Of a stretch of DNA of 13,154 nt, positions 6,770-13,154 are shown one piece after another. Position 1 is the stretch's first letter; each line of letters begins with the position of its first letter. Made by a program: the position numbers and the translations under genes. The notes beneath the pieces are model-generated. The model saw only the letters and a program-made list of their open reading frames with translations. It had not been told where the DNA came from and ran no database searches. The stretch is from Pseudomonadota bacterium (GTDB lineage: Bacteria; Pseudomonadota; Gammaproteobacteria; Burkholderiales; SG8-39). The stretch is from the NCBI GenBank assembly GCA_021825225.1, contig JAKAIH010000019.1, positions 1 to 13,154 on the forward strand. The letters are read 5' to 3'.

Positions 6770-9214
6770 ATGTCGAATCCAGCCTCCAGGCCCCTTACGG
6801 TGGAAGAACTGGCGCATCGCTGCGATCCGCGGCAGTTCAGCTTCGCCACTAGCGATGAGCTCGAGGACATAGGCACCATCCCGGGCCAGGAGCGCGCCAC
6901 CGACGCCATCGAACTGGCCGCCGGCATCGACCGCGACGGCTACAATCTGTTCGTCATGGGCCCGGCCGGCTGCGGCCGGCACACGCTGGCGCGGCAGCGC
7001 ATAGAAGCGCGCGCCAAATCCGCTGCGCGTCCGTCCGACTGGGTCTACGTCAACAACTTCGTGCAGCCGCACCGCCCCATCGCGATCGAACTGCCGCCCG
7101 GCCGCGGCACCGGCTTGGGCAAGGACATGGCGCGGCTGGTGGAGGAGTTGCGCAGCAACATCCCGGCGGTGTTCGAAGGCGACGAATACCGCTCCAAGGT
7201 CGACAGCATCGACGCCGAATTCAAGGAACGCCACGAAAAGGCGTTTTCGGGACTGGGCGACGAATCCATGGCCCAGGGCGTCGCCTTGCTGCGCACGCCG
7301 GCCGGTTTTTCCTTCGCACCGGTCAAGGATGGCGAAGTGATGGGCGCTGAGGAGTTCGCGAAGCTGCCCGATGCAGAGCAGCAGCGCGTCAAAGGCGCGA
7401 TCGAGACCTTGCAGTCCAGGCTGGAGCGGCTGATCCGCGACACCATGCGCTGGCGCAAGGAACGCCTCGAGCGCATCCGCGAGCTGAACCGCGAGATGAC
7501 GCTGTTTGCCGTCGGACACCTGGTGGACGAACTGAAGCAGCGCTACGCCGAATGGCCGCGCGTGGTGGAATACCTGGATGCGGTGCGGCACGACGTCATC
7601 GAAAACGCGGACGATTTCCGCAAAACGGACGAAGAGCCTTCGCCCATGGCGCGGCTGATGCAGCAGGAGGAACCCTCGCTGCGGCGCTATCAGGTCAACG
7701 TGCTGGTGGACAACGGCGCACCGGACGGCTCGCCAGTCGTGTACGTCGACCATCCGACGCTGCAGAATCTGGTCGGCCGCATCGACCACATCTCGCGCCT
7801 GGGTACGCTGGTCACCGATTTCGGCCTGATCAAGTCCGGCGCGCTGCATCGCGCCAACGGCGGCTACCTGCTGGTGGACGCGATCCGGCTGCTGACCCAG
7901 CCATTTGCCTGGGAAGGGTTGAAGCGCGCGCTGCTGCGCCACCAGATCCGCATCGAATCCCTGGGCGAGGCCTACGGCCTGGTGAGCACGCTGTCGCTGG
8001 AACCCGAGCCGATTCCGCTCAAGATGAAGGTAATACTCGTCGGCGAGCGCATGCTGTTCTACCTGCTGCAGGCCTACGACCCGGATTTCAGCAAGCTGTT
8101 TCGCGTCGCCGCCGACTTCGAGGAGCACCTGGAACGCACGCCCGAGAGCAACCTGCTGTTCGCCCGCTTCATCGCCACGCGGGCGCGCGGCGACGGTCTG
8201 TTGCCGCTGGAACGGGACGCGGTCGCGCGCGTGCTCGATTTCGGCTCACGCGCCGCGGGCGACACGCGCAAGATCACCGCCAACGTCGAGCGCATGCTTG
8301 TACTGCTGCACGAGGCCGACCACCGGGCGCGCCATGCGGGCAGCGCCGCCATCGGCGCCGATGCGATTCAAGGCGCAATCGATGCCCAGCGACACCGTGC
8401 CGGCCGCCTGCGCGCCGATGTCCAGGAAGCGATCCTGCGCGGCAAGGTGCTGATCGATACCGCCGGCACGGCCGTTGGCCAGGTGAACGGATTGTCCGTG
8501 TTCGATCTGGGCGACTTCGCCTTCGCCGAGCCGGTGCGCATCACCGCCACCACGCACCTGGGCGAAGGTCAGGTGATCGACATCCAGCGCGAAGTCGAAC
8601 TCGGCGGCGCCATCCACTCGAAAGGCGTGATGATCCTGTCGGCATTCCTCGCGGCGCGCTTTTCCGGCAACCTGCCGCATTCCCTGACGGCGAGCCTGGT
8701 GTTCGAGCAGACCTACGGCCATGTGGATGGGGACAGCGCCTCGCTCGCCGAGCTGTGCGCCCTGCTCTCGTCTCTCGCCGACGCGCCGATCCGGCAGAGC
8801 TACGCGGTCACCGGCTCGATCAACCAGCTGGGCGAAGTGCAGCCTATCGGTGCCGTGAACGAAAAGATTGAAGGCTTCTTCGACATCTGCAAGGCGCGCG
8901 GCCTGAGCGGCGGACATGGCGTGCTGATTCCCGCCGCCAACGTGGACCAGCTGATGCTGCGCGATGAGGTGCTGGCCGCCGCGGCCGAAGGAACATTCCG
9001 CGTGTTCGCCGTGCGCACCGTGGACGATGCCATCGAACTGCTTACCGGCATGCCCGCGGGTCTGCCGCAGGACGAAGGCGTGAGCGCGCAACTCACCCTG
9101 AACGGCCGCGTAGCGGCGCGCCTGCGCGACCTGGCGGCGCTGCGCCGCGAACAGCCGCGCCCGGGCCAGGTGAAGCGGATCGCGCAAGCGCGCGCCAAGC
9201 GCAATGCCCACTGA
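6770..9214 (+). CDS. Lon-like ATP-dependent protease (AAA_32 / Lon C-terminal type)
   Basis: An 814-residue protease of the class that includes Pseudomonas AsrA and E. coli YcbZ, not classical Lon. It should degrade damaged or regulatory proteins in the cytoplasm. The N-terminal part begins VEELAHRCDPRQF, as in relatives. A degenerate P-loop GPAGCGRHT has Arg70 in place of the usual Lys; a charged helical region (about 120-260) is probably coiled coil; GGYLLVDA is a plausible Walker B. The C-terminal Lon-type domain has Ser656 (bases 8735-8737, DGDSAS) and Lys699 (bases 8864-8866, VNEKIEG), 43 residues apart as in E. coli Lon, so the dyad looks intact. The start is set at ATG 6770 by family likeness; an in-frame ATG at 6704 would add 22 residues, and neither has a good ribosome-binding site. 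It is divergent from the cyclase gene and overlaps the UspA-like gene. Confidence 0.9.
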   Translation: MSNPASRPLTVEELAHRCDPRQFSFATSDELEDIGTIPGQERATDAIELAAGIDRDGYNLFVMGPAGCGRHTLARQRIEARAKSAARPSDWVYVNNFVQPHRPIAIELPPGRGTGLGKDMARLVEELRSNIPAVFEGDEYRSKVDSIDAEFKERHEKAFSGLGDESMAQGVALLRTPAGFSFAPVKDGEVMGAEEFAKLPDAEQQRVKGAIETLQSRLERLIRDTMRWRKERLERIRELNREMTLFAVGHLVDELKQRYAEWPRVVEYLDAVRHDVIENADDFRKTDEEPSPMARLMQQEEPSLRRYQVNVLVDNGAPDGSPVVYVDHPTLQNLVGRIDHISRLGTLVTDFGLIKSGALHRANGGYLLVDAIRLLTQPFAWEGLKRALLRHQIRIESLGEAYGLVSTLSLEPEPIPLKMKVILVGERMLFYLLQAYDPDFSKLFRVAADFEEHLERTPESNLLFARFIATRARGDGLLPLERDAVARVLDFGSRAAGDTRKITANVERMLVLLHEADHRARHAGSAAIGADAIQGAIDAQRHRAGRLRADVQEAILRGKVLIDTAGTAVGQVNGLSVFDLGDFAFAEPVRITATTHLGEGQVIDIQREVELGGAIHSKGVMILSAFLAARFSGNLPHSLTASLVFEQTYGHVDGDSASLAELCALLSSLADAPIRQSYAVTGSINQLGEVQPIGAVNEKIEGFFDICKARGLSGGHGVLIPAANVDQLMLRDEVLAAAAEGTFRVFAVRTVDDAIELLTGMPAGLPQDEGVSAQLTLNGRVAARLRDLAALRREQPRPGQVKRIAQARAKRNAH

Positions 9215-10001
9215 TGCCGAAAAAATCCGCCGCATCGTCATGGTGCTGGACACAGCCTCCTCGGTCCTGCCCGCGATCGAGGCTGCCGCCGGGCTGGCGC
9301 TGGGGCTGAACGCGGAACTGGCCGGCCTGTTCATCGAGGACGAGCGGCTGCTGCGCTTTGCCGGATTGCCGTTCGCGCGCGAACTCGGCTTCGCCTCGGC
9401 CCGCGCCCGTCCCCTGGCCCCTGAATCCGTCGAGCATGCCCTGCGGGCACAGGCGGAACAGCTGCGGCGCCTGCTCGCCGCGACGGCCGAACGCCTGTCG
9501 CTCGCCTGGACGCTCGAAGTCGTGCGCGGCGAGGTGCTGCGCAGCGCGCTGGCATGGGCCGACGCCTCCGATCTGCTGGTACTGGGCCGCTCGGAATATT
9601 CATGGCCGGGCACTCACCGCCGCAACGATCCTGCACAGCGCTTTCCCGCGCTGGCTACGCGCCCCGTGGCGGTGGTGTTCGACGGCTCCGCCGCGGCGCT
9701 GCGCGCCCTGTCCATAGGCAGTACCCTCGCCGGAGTCACAGGCAGCGAACTGATTGTGCTTATTCCGGTTACCGGGGCGCAAACCTTCAATGAGCTGCGG
9801 CAGCGGGCGACACAGCATCTGATCGGCCGCACGAGCGCAAGCTGCCTGTATCTGCCCGACAGCAGCCCGGCAAGCATTATCCGGACGGCGCGCAGCCGCC
9901 ATTTCGGCGTGCTGCTGTGGCCAGGATGCATAGAGGATCTCAAACCGGCGCAACTGTCCGAGCTGCCCTGCCCGGTGGTGGTCCTTAACAAGGAAATTTA
10001 G
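9204..10001 (+). CDS. Tandem UspA-like (universal stress protein family) protein
   Basis: A 265-residue soluble protein that reads as two Usp-like halves. The first has RRIVMVLDTASSVLPAIEAAAGLA, ELAGLFIEDERLL and SDLLVLGRSEY. The second has RPVAVVFDGSAAALRALSIG, ELIVLIPVTG and a final CPVVVLNKEI. The usual ATP-binding pattern G-2X-G-9X-G(S/T) is not visible in either half, so nucleotide binding is doubtful. Its ATG lies inside the end of the protease gene with an 11-base overlap, in a different frame, which implies translational coupling and a linked function, perhaps as a stress sensor or partner for the protease. Similar small Usp-like genes of unknown function exist in proteobacteria. The fold call is moderate and the function is unknown. 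Confidence 0.75.
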   Translation: MPTDAEKIRRIVMVLDTASSVLPAIEAAAGLALGLNAELAGLFIEDERLLRFAGLPFARELGFASARARPLAPESVEHALRAQAEQLRRLLAATAERLSLAWTLEVVRGEVLRSALAWADASDLLVLGRSEYSWPGTHRRNDPAQRFPALATRPVAVVFDGSAAALRALSIGSTLAGVTGSELIVLIPVTGAQTFNELRQRATQHLIGRTSASCLYLPDSSPASIIRTARSRHFGVLLWPGCIEDLKPAQLSELPCPVVVLNKEI

Positions 10002-10005
10002 GGCC

Positions 10006-10033
10006 GTTTCAGCATCGCCTGAAACACCCTTTT
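10006..10033 (+). terminator. Possible weak intrinsic terminator after the UspA-like gene
   Basis: GTTTCAG (10006-10012) and CTGAAAC (10019-10025) form a perfect 7-base stem with a six-base loop. ACCC and a short TTTT follow at 10026-10033. The gap before the T-run and its shortness make it weak. Its place between the stress gene pair and the SOS promoter fits a transcript end. Confidence 0.4.
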
Positions 10034-10044
10034 GAAAATCCGGG

Positions 10045-10073
10045 TAGACAAGCCGGGTAAATTTTCGGATACT
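10045..10073 (+). promoter_or_regulatory. Predicted SOS promoter of imuA-imuB-dnaE2
   Basis: TAGACA (10045-10050, 5 of 6) and GATACT (10068-10073, 4 of 6) are spaced by 17 bases, predicting a start near 10080, inside the LexA box. LexA bound there would overlap the end of the -10 element and the start site, a normal repression geometry. A direct repeat of CCGGGTA (10040-10046 and 10053-10059) overlaps the promoter; its meaning is unclear. Confidence 0.5.
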
Positions 10074-10087
10074 GTATAAACATACAG
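10072..10087. promoter_or_regulatory. LexA box (SOS operator)
   Basis: CTGTATAAACATACAG matches the CTG-N10-CAG consensus of beta- and gammaproteobacterial LexA, with an A/T-rich centre and extended CTGTATA / ATACAG halves. It ends 14 bases before the imuA start codon. Such boxes ahead of imuA cassettes make them DNA-damage inducible. Confidence 0.9.
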
Positions 10088-10101
10088 TTTCTGGAGATGT
10101 C

Positions 10102-10827
10102 ATGCCCGGTCTCGCGACCGCACTCGATCAGCATCCCGGCGTCTGGCGCGGCAGCGAACTCGCGCGCAGCGCCTGCCCCGGGGTTGCCACCGGCTTTGCC
10201 GCGCTGGATGCCGAACTGCCGGGCGGCGGCTGGCCCGGCGGCGCGCTCACCGAAATCCTGCCGCAGCACGAAGGCATAGGCGAGCTGCGCATCCTCGGTC
10301 CGGCGCTGGCGCAGCTCAGCGGCCAAGGCAAATTCATCGCCTGGATCGCGCCGCCCTACCTGCCCTATGCGCCGGCGCTCGCCGCCGCCGGCATAGCCCT
10401 TGCGCGCGTGGTGATCGTCAAAACCGCCAAGGACAGCGATAGTTTGTGGGCGGCGGAGCAGGCGCTGCGCACGGCCGCATGCGGCGGCGTGCTCGCCTGG
10501 CCGCGCCGCATCAGCTACACCGAATTGCGGCGCCTGCAGCTCGCAGCCGAGGCCGGGGGCAGCCTTGCCCTGCTGTTCCGCCCGAGCGAGGCTGCGCGCG
10601 AGCCTACGCCCGCGGCGCTGCGCATCGCGCTCGCCACCGCTGCCGGCGGACTTGCGCTATCGATTCTGAAACGCCGGGGAGCGCCGCTCACCCGGCCGAT
10701 TTTGCTGCCGGCCTCGCTTGCACCGGCAAGCGGCCTTTCTTCTCGACATGATGCCCATGCTGTGGATAGCACTACATCTGCCGCAGCTGCCGCTGGAAGC
10801 GTTTCAGCGCGGCTTGCCCTCGCCTGA
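10102..10827 (+). CDS. imuA: ImuA, translesion synthesis accessory protein (RecA-like fold)
   Basis: The first gene of the SOS mutasome cassette, 241 residues. ImuA is a RecA/SulA-related protein that works with ImuB and DnaE2 in damage-induced mutagenesis; in known systems it modulates the complex and does not polymerise DNA. Visible marks are WRGSELARS, GVATGFAALDAELPGGGWPGGALTEIL, GIGELRIL, FIAWIAPPYLPYAPAL and LAWPRRISYTELRRLQLA. No Walker A motif is present, as is usual for this branch. The start ATG 10102 has GGAG at 10093-10096, five bases away, and lies just after the LexA box. The last ~24 codons run into imuB in another frame, an overlap of about 70 bases; this Ser/Ala-rich tail looks non-conserved and may be a late stop rather than a functional extension. 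Confidence 0.92.
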   Translation: MPGLATALDQHPGVWRGSELARSACPGVATGFAALDAELPGGGWPGGALTEILPQHEGIGELRILGPALAQLSGQGKFIAWIAPPYLPYAPALAAAGIALARVVIVKTAKDSDSLWAAEQALRTAACGGVLAWPRRISYTELRRLQLAAEAGGSLALLFRPSEAAREPTPAALRIALATAAGGLALSILKRRGAPLTRPILLPASLAPASGLSSRHDAHAVDSTTSAAAAAGSVSARLALA

Positions 10828-12175
10828 ACCCTGCGCGGTCGCCGAGCGGCAGCGCCTCCTGGTGTGCGACGCCAAGGCGGCTGCGCGCGGCCTGCGCGCA
10901 GGCATGCCGGTCAGCGCGGCGCTTGCGCTCGCGCCGGGACTGCGCCTGCGCGAACGCGAGACTGCAGCCGAAACCGAAGCCCTGCTCGGCATCGCCGCCT
11001 GGGCGATGCAATGCACGTCCAGTGTCGCGCTCGAATTTCCAGACCTGGTGCTGCTGGAAGTCTCGGGCAGCCTGAAGCTGTTCGGCGGCTTGGCGCAAAT
11101 CGAGGCGAGATTGCGCCAGGGACTCGCCGCCATGGGCTACAGCGCGCACCTCGCAGCAGCGCCCACGGCCCGTGCTGCGTCCTGGTTCGCGCGCTCAGGC
11201 AGGCATCGCCTCATAGCCGATGCCGCCTTGCTCGAGAACGAACTCCGTGCCCTGCCCGTTTCGGTGCTGCAATGCGCAGAGGAAGAAGTCTTGTCGTCCA
11301 TCGGCGCCGGCAGCATCGGCGATCTGCTGGCGCTGCCGCGCGCCGGGCTGGCGCGGCGCCTCGGCCAGCCCCTGCTCGACGCGCTCGACCAGGCCCTGGG
11401 CCGCCTGCCCGATCCGCGCGGCGCATTCGTCCTGCCGGAAAAGTTTGGCGCCGCGATCGAATTGCCGGCCGAGGCCACGCAAACCGAGGCCCTGCTGTTC
11501 GCGGCACAGCGGCTGCTGGCGCAACTCGAAGGCTTTCTCGCGGCGCGCGCCGCCGGCACGCGGCGCCTGCTCCTCAGCCTGGCTCATCGCGCCGCACCCG
11601 CCACCCGCATCGAATTGGGTCTGGTCGCCGCCTGCCGCGAAGCCGCGCACTTCGCGCTGCTCTTGCGCGAACGGCTGCAACAGACGGCGCTGCCCGAGGC
11701 GGTGCGCGCCATCGCGCTGGAAGTGCAGGCGATCGAACCGCTCGAACACTCCAACCAAAGTCTTTTTTCCGATGAATTGCAGCAAGAAGGCAATTGGCCG
11801 CGCCTGATCGAGCGCCTGCGCTCGCGCCTGGGCGCCGCGGCTGTGCACGGCATGGCGCTGTGCGCCGACCACCGTCCGGAGCGCGCCAGCGCTCGGGCCG
11901 AACCCGGTGCCAGGCAGCTCGCCCTCGATTTCGAGCTGCGCCCGTTCTGGCTGCTGGAGCGGCCGCAGGCCCTGGAGGAAATGGGGTCTGTCCCCTGTCA
12001 TCAAGGACCGCTCAAATTGCTGGCCGGCCCGGAGCGCATCGAGTCGGGCTGGTGGGACGGCGCCGACATCGCGCGCGATTATTTCATCGCCCGCGCCGCC
12101 AATGAAGCACTGCTGTGGGTCTACCGCGAGCGCAGTCCCGCCGGCGCCTGGTATCTGCACGGCATTTTTTCCTGA
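10757..12175 (+). CDS. imuB: ImuB, Y-family polymerase-like mutasome hub
   Basis: A 472-residue Y-family DNA polymerase homologue that lacks catalysis. Where DinB has DMD and DE carboxylates, this protein has the start MLWIALHLPQLPLEAF and LLEVSGSLKLFGG, so it should not synthesise DNA but should link ImuA and DnaE2 to the sliding clamp. Family marks include LRAGMPVSAALALAPGL, FGGLAQIEARLRQGL, and the ending GPERIESGWWDGADIARDYF ... WYLHGIFS. QLALDF (bases 11915-11932) fits the QLxLxF hexapeptide for beta-clamp binding. The start is set at ATG 10757 by family likeness; ATGs at 10748 and 10751 are equally in frame, and none has a good ribosome-binding site, so translation is probably coupled to imuA. 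A GGGGTCTGTCCCC stretch at 11983-11995 falls in a linker and may be an inserted short repeat. Confidence 0.93.
   Translation: MLWIALHLPQLPLEAFQRGLPSPEPCAVAERQRLLVCDAKAAARGLRAGMPVSAALALAPGLRLRERETAAETEALLGIAAWAMQCTSSVALEFPDLVLLEVSGSLKLFGGLAQIEARLRQGLAAMGYSAHLAAAPTARAASWFARSGRHRLIADAALLENELRALPVSVLQCAEEEVLSSIGAGSIGDLLALPRAGLARRLGQPLLDALDQALGRLPDPRGAFVLPEKFGAAIELPAEATQTEALLFAAQRLLAQLEGFLAARAAGTRRLLLSLAHRAAPATRIELGLVAACREAAHFALLLRERLQQTALPEAVRAIALEVQAIEPLEHSNQSLFSDELQQEGNWPRLIERLRSRLGAAAVHGMALCADHRPERASARAEPGARQLALDFELRPFWLLERPQALEEMGSVPCHQGPLKLLAGPERIESGWWDGADIARDYFIARAANEALLWVYRERSPAGAWYLHGIFS
11983..11995. repeat. GGGG-TCTGT-CCCC short repeat motif inside imuB
   Basis: Four G and four C flank TCTGT. 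From memory, this motif resembles short dispersed palindromic repeats common in some betaproteobacterial genomes; only one copy is in the window, so that cannot be confirmed here. It encodes MGSVPC in a variable linker between the clamp-binding region and the conserved C-terminus of ImuB, without breaking the frame. Confidence 0.35.
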
Positions 12176-12178
12176 GTT

Positions 12179-13154
12179 GTGGATGCCTCCCTGCCCGCCT
12201 ACGCGGAGCTGCACTGCCTGTCGAATTTCAGCTTCCTGCGCGGTGCATCGCATCCGGAAGAACTCGTCGCCCGCGCGCATCAGCTCGGCTACAGCGCACT
12301 CGCCCTCACCGACGAGTGCTCGTTCGCGGGCGTGGTGCGCGCGCATGGCGCAGCCAAGGAATGCGGCCTGCCGCTGATCCTCGGCAGCGAAATCCGCCTC
12401 GCCGACGGCCCCAAGCTGGTGCTGCTCGCCACCGATCGCGAAGGCTACGGCAATCTGTCCGAACTCATCACCCGTGGGCGACGCCGCGGCGTAAAAGGCC
12501 GCTATATCCTGGAGGCCAGGGACCTGGACCAGGGCCTGCCCGGTTGCCTCGCACTGCTCGTGCCGGGAGCGGCGCCGGATACGGCGCAGGCGCGCTGGCT
12601 CGCCGAGCGCTTTCCCGCTCGCGCCTGGATCGCCGTGGAATTGCTCAGCGGGCCGAACGACCGCGCGCGCCTCGCCGCGCTGCACGAACTCGGCGCAGCC
12701 TGCGCCCTGCCGCTCGTCGCGACCGGCGACGTGCACATGCACCTGCGCTCCCGGCGCAGGCTGCAGGACACGCTCACCGCGATACGCCTGGGCACACCGC
12801 TCGCGCAATGCGGCCACGCGCTGTATCCGAACGCCGAACGCCATCTGCGTCTGCGCCTGCGCCTCGCGAATCTGTATCCGCGCGAGCTGCTGGCTGAATC
12901 CCTGCGCATCGCCGCGCGCTGCGCCTTTTCGCTCGATTGCCTGCGCTACGAATATCCCGAGGAAATCGTGCCGCCGGGCGCCACGCCCTCGGGCCATCTG
13001 CGCGCGCTCGCCGCAGCGGGCCTCGCGCGGCGCTTTCCCGCGGGCGTGCCGCCGAAAGTCCGCGCTCTGGTCGAGCACGAACTCGCACTGATCGCCGAGC
13101 TCGGCTACGAGCCGTACTTCCTCACCGTGCACGACATCGTCAGTTTCGCGCGAG
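12179..13154 (+). CDS. dnaE2: DnaE2 error-prone DNA polymerase III alpha-type subunit, 5' part (runs off window)
   Basis: The frame opens just after the imuB stop and stays open to the end of the window, giving the first ~325 residues of a protein usually about 1,030-1,080 long. DnaE2 is the polymerase of the ImuA-ImuB-DnaE2 mutasome, copying damaged DNA after SOS induction. The translation begins VDASLPAYAELHCLSNFSFLRGASHPEELV, the characteristic DnaE2 PHP-domain start, followed by ALTDECSFAGVV, LGSEIRL, VATGDVHMHLRSRRRLQDTLTAI, LRYEYPEEIVPPG and ALIEHELALI-like text ending YFLTVHDIVSFAR. The only plausible start is GTG 12179, three bases after the imuB TGA; no ATG occurs before the conserved region and no Shine-Dalgarno is seen, so translation probably depends on coupling with imuB. 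Confidence 0.93.
   Translation, partial: MDASLPAYAELHCLSNFSFLRGASHPEELVARAHQLGYSALALTDECSFAGVVRAHGAAKECGLPLILGSEIRLADGPKLVLLATDREGYGNLSELITRGRRRGVKGRYILEARDLDQGLPGCLALLVPGAAPDTAQARWLAERFPARAWIAVELLSGPNDRARLAALHELGAACALPLVATGDVHMHLRSRRRLQDTLTAIRLGTPLAQCGHALYPNAERHLRLRLRLANLYPRELLAESLRIAARCAFSLDCLRYEYPEEIVPPGATPSGHLRALAAAGLARRFPAGVPPKVRALVEHELALIAELGYEPYFLTVHDIVSFAR

Noticed and set aside
6707..8128. 473-codon minus-strand open frame under the Lon-like gene
   Set aside because: It mirrors a well-supported protease gene, with low-complexity composition and no family features.
11195..13132. 645-codon open frame on the minus strand across imuB and dnaE2
   Set aside because: It is antisense to two clearly recognisable genes and shows no known motif; long shadow frames are expected in very GC-rich coding DNA.
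1..13154. tRNA, rRNA, CRISPR array, insertion sequence or phage genes
   Set aside because: No cloverleaf, ribosomal RNA motif, regularly spaced repeat array, transposase or integrase was seen, and almost all bases are covered by recognised genes.

Overview
The window looks like a piece of a GC-rich proteobacterial chromosome, most likely betaproteobacterial. The reasons are the imuA-imuB-dnaE2 mutasome cassette with an E. coli-type LexA box, a Uup-type ABC-F ATPase, a Lon-like protease of the AAA_32/LonC type, and strong G/C third-position bias over most of the sequence. The assignment is inferred from gene content; no 16S or other marker is present.

Layout. (1) Positions 1-2963, plus strand: the 3' end of a MurE-type ligase gene, a long and divergent DapF-like gene, and a complete dapL (LL-diaminopimelate aminotransferase). 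The three are tightly packed and look like one operon for making diaminopimelate (DAP) and loading it onto a UDP-MurNAc-peptide. This block is visibly less GC-rich than the rest, and a murE-dapF-dapL order is not the usual proteobacterial arrangement. Both positions that hold the catalytic cysteines in DapF are serine here. (2) Positions 2966-6491, minus strand: uup, preceded by a gene for a MerR-type HTH / PAS-like / class III nucleotide cyclase fusion. (3) Positions 6492-6769: an AT-rich divergent control region. Two promoters face apart and share one -35 box, and they are surrounded by three perfect inverted repeats. (4) Positions 6770-10001, plus strand: a Lon-like ATP-dependent protease gene overlapping a tandem UspA-like gene. 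(5) Positions 10006-13154, plus strand: a possible weak terminator, a LexA box and promoter, then imuA, imuB and the start of dnaE2, which runs off the window.

How the parts work together. The left block could supply LL-DAP by the one-step aminotransferase route and feed a dedicated Mur ligase; whether its DapF-like member still epimerises is the key open question. The centre pairs a probable cAMP-making one-component regulator with a protease/stress gene pair across an operator-rich promoter, suggesting that the fusion protein, or a partner regulator, controls both directions. The right block is a standard SOS-induced translesion synthesis cassette. The most interesting observations are the double Cys-to-Ser DapF-like protein in a murE-dapF-dapL island, and the MerR-PAS-cyclase fusion with its operator array.
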